The notes beneath the pieces were generated by a model. It worked only from the letters and a program-made list of their open reading frames with translations, had not been told where the DNA came from and did not search any database. DNA of 16,240 nucleotides from an uncultured Pseudoflavonifractor sp. Lineage in GTDB: Bacteria; Bacillota; Clostridia; Oscillospirales; Oscillospiraceae. The position numbers and the translations under genes were made by a program. Positions 10,820 to 16,240 of this stretch are shown here, in pieces. How positions within the stretch are numbered: position 1 is the first letter of the stretch; every line of letters begins with the position of its first letter. The stretch covers positions 1 through 16,240 of the forward strand of contig CAJFTA010000052.1 of NCBI GenBank assembly GCA_904419835.1, given 5' to 3'.

Positions 10820-12457
10820 ATGCTCAACTGCAATGTAAAAGTAAACGACGTGTGCCGCCTCATCATCGAGGGGTACACCGCCGACGGTGCGGGCGTGGCC
10901 CGGCTGGACGGGATTGTGGTCTTTGTCCAGGGGGGCATCCGGGGCGAGGAGTGCGACGTGCGCATCGAGAAGGTGGGCCGGAGCAGCCTGTTTGGCCGGG
11001 TGGTGCGGGTGTTCCAGCCCTCCCCCGCCCGGATCATGCCCCAGTGCATCCACTACACCAAGTGCGGCGGCTGCCAGTTCCGGCACATGAACTACGCCGA
11101 GGAGCTGGAGGCCAAGCGCATCCGGGTGGAGGACTGCCTTCAGCGCATCGCCGGGCTGGATGTGACGGTGCCCGTCATCCACGGCGCCAGGGACACCCGC
11201 CGGTACCGCAATAAGGTCCAGTTCCCGGTCCAGCCCGGGCCGGAGGGGCCCAGAGCGGGCTTCTACCGCCAGCGGACCCACCAGGTCGTCTCGGTGGAGG
11301 ACTGCCTGCTCCAGCCGGAGACCGCCGCCCGGCTCCGGGCCGCCGCGGTGTCCTGGATGCAGTGGCACAATATCTCCGCCTACGACGAAAAAACCGGCCG
11401 GGGGCTGGTGCGCCATATATACGTCCGGGTGAACCGGGCGGGAGAGTCCCTGTTCTGCCTGCTGGTCAACGGAAAATCCGTGCCCCAGGAGGAGGCCCTG
11501 GTCCAGGCCCTGCGGAACGTGGAGCCCGGGCTGGCGGGCGTGGTGCTGGGGGTCAATGAGAAGAAGAACAACGTCATCCTGGGCGACTCCTACCGCACCC
11601 TCTGGGGCCGGGACGCTCTGGAGGACACCCTGTGCGGCCTTACCTTCCGGCTGTCCGTGCCCTCCTTCTACCAGGTCAACACCGACCAGGCCGAGGTGCT
11701 CTACGGCCGGGCCCTGGATTTCGCCGGTCTCACCGGCGCGGAGACCGTGCTGGACCTGTACTGCGGCATCGGCACCATCAGCCTGGTGATGGCCAGGCAG
11801 GCGGGCAAGGTGTTCGGCGCCGAGGTGGTGCCCCAGGCGGTGGAGGACGCCAGGGAAAACGCCCTGCGCAACGGGGTGACCAACGCCGAGTTCCTCTGCG
11901 GCGACGCGGGCGAGGCCGCCCGTGCCCTGGCCGCCCGGGGCGTGAAACCCGATGTGGTGTGCGTGGATCCGCCCCGGAAGGGCCTGGCCGAGGACGTGGT
12001 GGACACCATTGCCGCCATGGCCCCGGAGCGGATTGTGTACGTCTCCTGCGACCCGGCCACCCTGGCCCGGGACGTGAAGCGCTTTGCCGCCCTGGGCTAT
12101 GCCCTCCGCAAAGCCGAGGCGGTGGACATGTTCCCCCGCACCGCCCATGTGGAGACGGTTGTTCTTTTGTCCCAACAAAAGCCAGACGACACCATAGAGA
12201 TCGACCTGGATTTGGATGAGCTGGACGCTACTGCCGCTGAGACCAAGGCAACCTACGAGGAAATCAAAGCTTATGTTTGGGAGAAGTACCATTTGAAGGT
12301 GTCCAACCTGTATGTCTCTAAGATTAAGCGCAAATGTGGATTAGAGGTTGGTCAGAATTATAACCTGTCCAAATCCGAGAACCCGAAAGTGCCAAAGTGT
12401 CCGCCAGAAAAGGAAATGGCGATAATGGACGCACTGAAACATTTTCAAATGATCTGA
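10820..12457 (+). CDS. rlmCD: 23S rRNA (uracil-5-)-methyltransferase with foreign C-terminal extension
   Basis: A TrmA/RumA-family enzyme that puts SAM-derived methyl on C5 of 23S rRNA uracils. An N-terminal TRAM domain spans about 1-65. The Fe-S cysteines C76, C82 and C85 are in C-x5-C-x2-C, with a further Cys in VEDCLL. The SAM motif VLDLYCGIGT, the VDPPRKGL motif and the nucleophile Cys410 in SCDPATLARD are all present. The native domain ends at about residue 451 (HVETVVLLS). The following 94 residues are not part of the normal family: Asp/Glu-rich (IDLDLDELDA), then a segment with KVSNLYVSKIKRKCGLEVGQ and ending KHFQMI. Codon use changes at the same point. I infer that an integrated element supplied this tail while restoring a functional enzyme. 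The tail resembles extensions I recall on RlmD proteins of gut Clostridia; its function is unknown to me. Whether it methylates one or two sites is not decided by sequence. Confidence 0.93.
   Translation: MLNCNVKVNDVCRLIIEGYTADGAGVARLDGIVVFVQGGIRGEECDVRIEKVGRSSLFGRVVRVFQPSPARIMPQCIHYTKCGGCQFRHMNYAEELEAKRIRVEDCLQRIAGLDVTVPVIHGARDTRRYRNKVQFPVQPGPEGPRAGFYRQRTHQVVSVEDCLLQPETAARLRAAAVSWMQWHNISAYDEKTGRGLVRHIYVRVNRAGESLFCLLVNGKSVPQEEALVQALRNVEPGLAGVVLGVNEKKNNVILGDSYRTLWGRDALEDTLCGLTFRLSVPSFYQVNTDQAEVLYGRALDFAGLTGAETVLDLYCGIGTISLVMARQAGKVFGAEVVPQAVEDARENALRNGVTNAEFLCGDAGEAARALAARGVKPDVVCVDPPRKGLAEDVVDTIAAMAPERIVYVSCDPATLARDVKRFAALGYALRKAEAVDMFPRTAHVETVVLLSQQKPDDTIEIDLDLDELDATAAETKATYEEIKAYVWEKYHLKVSNLYVSKIKRKCGLEVGQNYNLSKSENPKVPKCPPEKEMAIMDALKHFQMI
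12155..12185 (+). other. Probable attachment-site junction of an integrated element
   Basis: Composition and protein similarity both change here, at the last codons of the methyltransferase domain. The junction holds a 7-bp inverted repeat, CTTTTGT-CCCA-ACAAAAG (12164-12181), of the size expected for a recombinase core site. Integration into the 3' end of this gene family ('rum') is known for streptococcal conjugative elements. The opposite end and the exact core are not in the window. Confidence 0.55.
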
Positions 12458-12462
12458 TACTG

Positions 12463-12503
12463 AAAACACGGATGATTTGCCGTCAGGCGATCATCCGTGT
12501 TTT
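12463..12503. terminator. Bidirectional intrinsic terminator between rlmCD and the DUF2971 operon
   Basis: Perfect 14-bp inverted repeat: AAAACACGGATGAT at 12463-12476 and its complement at 12490-12503, with a 13-nt loop that can itself pair (GCC/GGC). The arms end in TTTT on either strand. It sits 5 bp after the rlmCD stop and 15 bp after the convergent DUF2971 gene, so it serves both transcripts. Confidence 0.88.
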
Positions 12504-12518
12504 GCATTATTCAGACTC

Positions 12519-13565
12519 CTATACATCCTTGAGCAGATATGCGTTCAGCCTGTTTTTTTCATCGATGTAGGATTGATAGATATTTTTGACTCCGGCTTCT
12601 TTGGCCATGGAAATAATCAGATTTTTATCTACTGGGGATGTTCTCAATCCAATAATGACTCCAGCCGGAACACACTCTATCATTGCGGGGAGATTCATTT
12701 TGCAATTAGCAAGCATCCGCCATTCTTCATCATATTTGTGGCATTCCTTTTTAATCAAGCTATTTCGTTCGACTTCCCACGGAAGCGGTTTTAATTCCTT
12801 TTGCATGAAGTCTGGCAAAGGCACTCCTAATTGCTGCACCATATCTTGTCCCATAACAAACTTTGCAAAATTGGTTGCATCATGTGGAGTGTTGGAATAA
12901 TATACTGGATAAATCCGTGTTCCATATTTATAGACGCCACAATTTGCGCACTTGTCCAATTTCCCACAATGCGAACTATCCGCATCACTAAGGTCATACA
13001 TAAGACAAAAACCCTTGTGCATATCGGCGTATTTTAACCACAGAGTTTCATTAAACCCATTTTCAGAAAAGCAGATGGACAGAATCTCGTCTTGTATTTT
13101 TGAGCGCAAAGTTAGTACATAGGACAAAAATTGGTTTGTAATTCCATTTGCAAATAATTGTTTTAACCCTTCGACATTCGTAACTTGCTGAATAAATTCT
13201 TGCGGGATGCTGGGTTGATTTTGAAAGGTTTCTTTCATCCCGTTCGCTAACGCTGCTAATGCCTCAGGGGAGCTATAGTTACTAACAAATTCTTGACGGA
13301 TCTTCTCCACATCAATATGTAAAAAGGTGTCAAACGGATCATCATAACTGCTAGCTTTAGAGAAGAATAGTTTATTAGAGCGTAAAGCATCAAGATTATT
13401 GTTATTCACCGCACGATACTTATACAAAAATCTTGGATAGCGAATTTTCGCCATCAGTTGATTAACTTCATTTGGTATATCTTCGCCTGTAAATGAACAC
13501 AGCGTTTCCCAATAATCCTGCATTTCATCGTGGCTCATAGCTGTTTTTCGTTCTTCTGCTTCCAA
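12519..13565 (-). CDS. DUF2971 family protein, TTG start
   Basis: A 348-residue protein of the DUF2971 family, whose molecular function is not established; members often occur in mobile and defence-associated loci. Family text: FLYKYRAVN at 46-54, FFSKASSYDDPFDTF at 67-81, a core ILSICFSENG...LWLKYADMHKGFCLMYD at 161-191, and KYDEEWRML near 277-285. Unusual is a cysteine cluster C200-x5-C206-x2-C209 just after the core, a possible metal site. The start is TTG at 13565: AGGAGGTGA ends 5 nt before it, whereas the ATG at 13592 lies upstream of that ribosome site. It is the last gene of the minus-strand island operon, 38 bp after the HEPN-like gene. It is AT-rich like its neighbours and unlike the chromosome. 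Function is inferred only from context. Confidence 0.85.
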   Translation of the reverse strand: MEAEERKTAMSHDEMQDYWETLCSFTGEDIPNEVNQLMAKIRYPRFLYKYRAVNNNNLDALRSNKLFFSKASSYDDPFDTFLHIDVEKIRQEFVSNYSSPEALAALANGMKETFQNQPSIPQEFIQQVTNVEGLKQLFANGITNQFLSYVLTLRSKIQDEILSICFSENGFNETLWLKYADMHKGFCLMYDLSDADSSHCGKLDKCANCGVYKYGTRIYPVYYSNTPHDATNFAKFVMGQDMVQQLGVPLPDFMQKELKPLPWEVERNSLIKKECHKYDEEWRMLANCKMNLPAMIECVPAGVIIGLRTSPVDKNLIISMAKEAGVKNIYQSYIDEKNRLNAYLLKDV

Positions 13566-13570
13566 AAAAT

Positions 13571-13578
13571 CACCTCCT
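13571..13578 (-). promoter_or_regulatory. Strong ribosome-binding site fixing the TTG start of the DUF2971 gene
   Basis: AGGAGGTG on the minus strand, with 7 nt between AGGAGG and TTG. This near-perfect anti-16S match overrides the upstream in-frame ATG at 13592. Confidence 0.85.
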
Positions 13579-13603
13579 ATTATCTGTAGCATTAGATGAA
13601 TCT

Positions 13604-14473
13604 TTAGATCTCACTTTTAAGCTCTTTATAGTACTTGCTTAGAGCGATATGAAGCTCCTTTTTGCTTGCATAATTTTCGCTGGATTCCAACTGTTTGATA
13701 TTAAATTTCCGACACCAGTTTAGTTCGAAACGAGAGAACGAATATTTTTTTACAATCTCCTCTTGGATTTGCTGCACTGGGTCTAAGTAAGCTCGAATAT
13801 CTGGATCGTAAAAATCCGGGTCGTTTAAAGTTGAGGCATACAGCTGCAAAATATCATGTTTGATTAGTGCAAAAACTCTGTCGATACAATGATTAAAGTT
13901 CCGGATTTTTTCAAGAAAAAATTCTTCTGATGTCAGGAGCAGCCGGCCATTTGCATGGGCATAGTCATTTCGTTCTTTGACTAACTTCTTTAGCTCGCCT
14001 TCTAAATTGGTATCCATTCCAACAATATGTAGGAGCTTAAAAACATCACTTTCTCCAATAGCCGCAAAACTTCCAAAATACAACTGTCCGTCCTTGGTGT
14101 TTTCTTTTCCAAAGAACTCATTATATCGATCTTTTAAAAGATAATATAGTGCTTGCTCCATCTCATCGTGATGTAGGACGTATAATTTCAGAAGGACAAA
14201 ATAAATCGCAGTCATAAAGAGCATATGATACTGCATGTATGCAAATTGATACAGGCCATTTTCGTAGCTGGTCTGCATAGCCAATGAAAGAGCTTCAATG
14301 TATCGCTCTTCATCCCCATCTTGGAACAGTTCCGGCAGATATGCAAAAACCTCAAACAATTCCTCTGGTATTTCAGGATACGAAATGATAGCGGATACTG
14401 CTTGTGCCGCTTTTTCTATAGCTTCTTCAATTTTACTTGCATCAAATACAACTGTAGATGATCGTGGGCTCAT
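13604..14473 (-). CDS. HEPN-like protein with RN-x3-H motif, coupled to the hsdS remnant
   Basis: I do not recognise a named family for this 289-residue, largely helical, AT-rich gene product. Residues 164-175 read LVKERNDYAHAN, with Arg168 and His173 in the R-x4-H spacing typical of HEPN nucleases/nucleotide-binding domains, and a polar Asn right after the Arg as is usual. A hydrophobic stretch at 83-100 (HMLFMTAIYFVLLKLYVL) could be a buried helix. The ATG overlaps the hsdS-remnant stop as ATGA and has GGGGTGA 7 nt upstream, so it belonged to the type I restriction operon. It may be an accessory effector (RNA cleavage or abortive infection) or a structural protein with a chance motif; the motif alone does not decide. 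It is intact although the R-M genes upstream are deleted. Confidence 0.75.
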   Translation of the reverse strand: MSPRSSTVVFDASKIEEAIEKAAQAVSAIISYPEIPEELFEVFAYLPELFQDGDEERYIEALSLAMQTSYENGLYQFAYMQYHMLFMTAIYFVLLKLYVLHHDEMEQALYYLLKDRYNEFFGKENTKDGQLYFGSFAAIGESDVFKLLHIVGMDTNLEGELKKLVKERNDYAHANGRLLLTSEEFFLEKIRNFNHCIDRVFALIKHDILQLYASTLNDPDFYDPDIRAYLDPVQQIQEEIVKKYSFSRFELNWCRKFNIKQLESSENYASKKELHIALSKYYKELKSEI

Positions 14474-14781
14474 TGTTTTTCACCCCAGATCTCACTAATT
14501 TTATCTTCTATTTTTTGCTCAAAGATAGCGATAAGTCGTTTGTTTTGTTTTACGATAAATATTTCCTCTTCAAGCTTAGCAATAATATCTAATTGGGTAT
14601 CGAGGGAAGGTACCGAGATTTTAGTTTGAGCTAACAACTCACCATTGAAATTTGTTTGGTTGACTGCCTGGCGAGCATTTCTCATAAAATACCCTTTCCT
14701 TCGCAAATCGTTAATGGCCCACCATGCATATCTATTATCGATTATGTCAGGTGCCTTATTTACTAATGTAAGCAAAAACGA
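14470..14781 (-). pseudogene. hsdS: 3' remnant of type I restriction specificity subunit HsdS
   Basis: About 100 codons survive of a gene that is usually around 400. They encode the end of the second target-recognition domain and the conserved C-terminal coiled coil: ARQAVNQTNFNGELLAQ, then ISVPSLDTQLDIIAKLEEE and KRLIAIFEQKIEDKISEIWGE. The QTNFNGE...IPVPSLxxQ pattern is characteristic of HsdS ends. The frame is closed upstream by TAA at 14782-14784, and the only start available is a TTG at 14775 without a ribosome site. It cannot specify a DNA target by itself. It ends in the ATGA overlap with the HEPN-like gene. Confidence 0.85.
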
Positions 14782-14819
14782 TTAATTTTAATTCTTGCAC
14801 TTGCTTCTTTTTTTTTCAA
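14763..14819 (-). pseudogene. hsdR: 5' remnant of type I restriction subunit HsdR
   Basis: A TTG start, preceded 8 nt upstream by GGGAGGG, encodes MKKKEASARIKINRFCLH and stops. The first 14 residues look like the N-terminus of Firmicutes type I HsdR proteins, which typically begin with a KKxEASARIKINxLLEEAGW-like run. The resemblance ends at about 14778, where hsdS-like sequence begins in another frame. I infer a deletion that removed nearly all hsdR, all hsdM and most of hsdS, implying an original order R-M-S. The similarity is recalled, short and unconfirmed by search. Confidence 0.6.
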
Positions 14820-14850
14820 AACAGCAGCCCTCCCTCTGTTTGCGACTGCG

Positions 14851-14856
14851 ATTATA
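14851..14856 (-). promoter_or_regulatory. Possible -10 element upstream of the hsdR remnant
   Basis: A perfect TATAAT on the minus strand, 32 bp before the remnant's TTG and overlapping the 3' end of the HTH gene. No -35 of quality is found at 16-18 bp, so this is weak. Confidence 0.25.
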
Positions 14857-14858
14857 AT

Positions 14859-15047
14859 TTATAAACTATGCTGTGATTGATATTTATAGGTGTTCGTTGG
14901 TTTGCTGACATTGGTAGGTATCAGCCATATTCTATTGATCTGCACAGCACCTTCTATGCGATTATTCTTACAAAGGATTTGAACTTGTCGGGCACTTATA
15001 TTCCATTTCTGTGCAGCTTCCTGCGTTGTAATATAGCCATTCAGCAT
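14859..15047 (-). CDS. Small excisionase/MerR-like helix-turn-helix protein
   Basis: A 62-residue DNA-binding protein. GYITTQEAAQKWNISARQVQ forms the helix-turn-helix, followed by LCKNNRIEGAVQINRIWLIP, a wing typical of HTH_17/excisionase-type proteins that often sit directly upstream of restriction-modification or Fic-type genes in mobile elements. The start is the ATG at 15047 with GGAGG 8 nt upstream; a longer frame from 15101 would run through the -10 promoter element and is rejected. It is first in the island operon, 40 bp before the hsdR remnant, and probably regulates that operon or its own promoter, which carries inverted repeats. Confidence 0.85.
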   Translation of the reverse strand: MLNGYITTQEAAQKWNISARQVQILCKNNRIEGAVQINRIWLIPTNVSKPTNTYKYQSQHSL

Positions 15048-15086
15048 TGAATCCACCTCCAGCAAAAGCAAACAATTACCATTTCC

Positions 15087-15115
15087 ATTATATTCGTTCA
15101 AACGAACTTGTTCAA
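15087..15115 (-). promoter_or_regulatory. Near-consensus promoter with embedded operator-like repeats
   Basis: On the minus strand: -35 TTGAAC, exactly 17 bp of spacer, -10 TATAAT. The predicted start is about 33 nt before the HTH ATG. The -35/spacer holds overlapping dyads: GAAC-AA-GTTC, GTTC-GTTT-GAAC and TTCGTT-TG-AACGAA. A repressor bound here would block the promoter. Confidence 0.8.
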
Positions 15116-15135
15116 TGCAAAATTCATGATTTTTC

Positions 15136-16240
15136 TTACAAAGAGAATGAAATTACGAGCTCTTTCAAGTTGACTAATAAGGGGTGATTTTGTATGCAGC
15201 AAATTGCTTTTTTAGCAAACACATTACTTATTATGTAATCTAATTCTGCAAGTTTTCGGATTTCCGTTGTCTGACTCACAAAGTCAAAATATATTTCTCC
15301 CCATTCGCCATCGAAGTCTACCTGATACAGATAGATTGCGGTGGCGATTTCTTTTTTCTTTCTGGTAATGTTTTTGCGTTTTAGACGTACAGCGTGCAGA
15401 ATACCCTCTTCTACCAAAATAGTGGTGAGTTTGTCCAGCGCCTTACGATATGCACGTTCCGCACCACTGGTTCCGCTCCCCTCAAACAGAGTAGCAAGCT
15501 CCTCAAAGGAAGAACGACTGCTCATAGAACTTACTCTGCCGCAGCGCATACAGATAGCGTTGCGTTTTTCCAGTAACGTTTGTTCTCGATAGTCGAGAGC
15601 ATCGAAGGCTTTTTGAATGGCTTCGGCTCTGATACCATTCCAGAGGATTTCGACATAGTCCCAGTGATCGTCTTGGCTCACATCTTCGCCGGTTTCCTCG
15701 CTGTCTTCATCTTGTCGGGAAACATAGAATGACTGGCGGCTGCGAATCCCTTTTGCAGCATTCAGATATTCAGCAGCCGTTTCCTGCTTGCAGTTCTTTT
15801 CAGCCGCATATTCGGAGATGGTTTTCTTTGTGTTTTCTCCCGATGTGCGGTATTTCCATGCAATTCCTCGGATTTTCTTGTATTGGTCCAGAGAATCCAC
15901 AGACCAGCTTTCTTCCAGCATACGACAAGAAAGAAGAGCATCTGTGATAAAAGGATACAAATAGGTTGTAAAGTCAGCTCCTGTGCTGGGATCATAATCT
16001 GAAAAACGTTCAATCACAGCCACAACACAGGTCATTTTATAGTCAAGGAAGCGCTCTGGATCATATCGCTCGTTGCCGTCGCTGCGCCAAAAGCTATAAA
16101 TTCGTCCATTGAGCATCTTTTCATAGTGATGCAGAAAGAAGGACAGGTACCTCAAATTATTCTGTTGCTGTGCCTGGATGATATAGTCATTCAAATTAGA
16201 TACTTTAGGCGGCTCCGGTTCTAACTGTAAGGTGCGCTCT
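15136..16240 (-). CDS. Sigma-70-like regulator of a mobile element (5' partial)
   Basis: The frame is open to the right edge, so the start is outside the window. At least 368 residues are present. A region-2-like segment reads RFLDYKMTCVVAVIERFSDY then DPSTGADFTTYLYPFITDAL. A region-4-like segment reads FDALDYREQTLLEKRNAI then SFEELATLFEGSGTSGAERA and YRKALDKL. Proteins of this type (HHYEKMLNGRIYSF N-terminus, sigma-like core) are commonly carried by Clostridia integrative conjugative elements, where the target promoters are generally unknown. A CMRCG pair lies before region 4. The last ~80 residues are not recognisable as sigma. A TTG at 16194 is not needed as start because the frame continues upstream (EPEPPKVSNL). 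Confidence 0.75.
   Translation of the reverse strand, partial: ERTLQLEPEPPKVSNLNDYIIQAQQQNNLRYLSFFLHHYEKMLNGRIYSFWRSDGNERYDPERFLDYKMTCVVAVIERFSDYDPSTGADFTTYLYPFITDALLSCRMLEESWSVDSLDQYKKIRGIAWKYRTSGENTKKTISEYAAEKNCKQETAAEYLNAAKGIRSRQSFYVSRQDEDSEETGEDVSQDDHWDYVEILWNGIRAEAIQKAFDALDYREQTLLEKRNAICMRCGRVSSMSSRSSFEELATLFEGSGTSGAERAYRKALDKLTTILVEEGILHAVRLKRKNITRKKKEIATAIYLYQVDFDGEWGEIYFDFVSQTTEIRKLAELDYIISNVFAKKAICCIQNHPLLVNLKELVISFSL

Noticed and set aside
12463..12503. CRISPR repeat or attachment site
   Set aside because: It is a single perfect hairpin with T-runs at both ends between convergent genes, which is fully explained as a bidirectional terminator.
13604..14493. Shared AGTGAGATCT at the ends of the HEPN-like gene and the hsdS remnant, as a possible recombination repeat
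   Set aside because: Only 10 bp, both inside C-terminal codons for SEI, and no further similarity on either side; chance is adequate.
14763..14819. Frameshifting at the A9 run in the hsdR remnant to make an HsdR-HsdS fusion
   Set aside because: The hsdS frame is closed by TAA at 14782-14784, upstream of the hsdS-like sequence, so slippage at the A-run would terminate before it.
15048..15101. Longer start (15101) for the HTH gene
   Set aside because: It would begin upstream of the predicted transcription start and run through the -10 element; the ATG at 15047 has a strong ribosome site and the family-like start.

Overview
The window looks like a GC-rich Clostridia chromosome, most like the Oscillospiraceae / Flavonifractor-Pseudoflavonifractor group. 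This rests on gene content (a single-chain clade II PurL, SecA with a C-terminal SEC-C motif, an RsiV-like lipoprotein), strong AGGAGG-type ribosome sites and GC-rich codon use. No 16S or other lineage marker is present, so the genus is an inference. From about 12.16 kb to the right edge the composition changes abruptly to AT-rich, and the genes become those of a mobile element.

Chromosomal part, minus strand (right to left): secA (start re-assigned to 9596), a 540-bp gene-poor stretch full of palindromes, pgeF (a laccase-domain peptidoglycan-editing factor), an orphan family-5 solute-binding lipoprotein whose start overlaps the pgeF stop (ATGA), then purL. Chromosomal part, plus strand: divergent from secA, an RsiV-like/DUF3298 lipoprotein and, 25 bp downstream, the 23S rRNA uracil-5-methyltransferase rlmCD.

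The 540-bp gap between secA and pgeF holds a second, partial copy of the secA 3' end. It is 128 bp long, offset by 234 bp, and its mismatches all fall around the stop codon. This copy lies in a 41-codon ORF encoding a complete SEC-C zinc motif. Several strong inverted repeats follow, including a MITE-like element with 16-bp ends.

Mobile part: the rlmCD reading frame runs past the normal end of the methyltransferase (about residue 451) into a foreign 94-residue tail. The join sits at a small dyad (12164-12181). This is what integration of a conjugative/mobilisable element into the 3' end of rlmCD ('rum' site) produces. Inside the element, on the minus strand, are a sigma-70-like regulator cut by the right edge, a small HTH protein with a near-consensus promoter, a type I restriction-modification operon collapsed by a deletion (first ~14 codons of hsdR joined to the last ~100 codons of hsdS), a HEPN-like protein with an RN-x3-H motif translationally coupled to the hsdS remnant, and a DUF2971 protein starting at TTG. 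A perfect 14-bp bidirectional terminator separates this convergent operon from rlmCD. The intact HEPN-like/DUF2971 pair retained downstream of a dead R-M system is the best candidate here for an undescribed defence or toxin module. No recombinase or transfer gene is inside the window.
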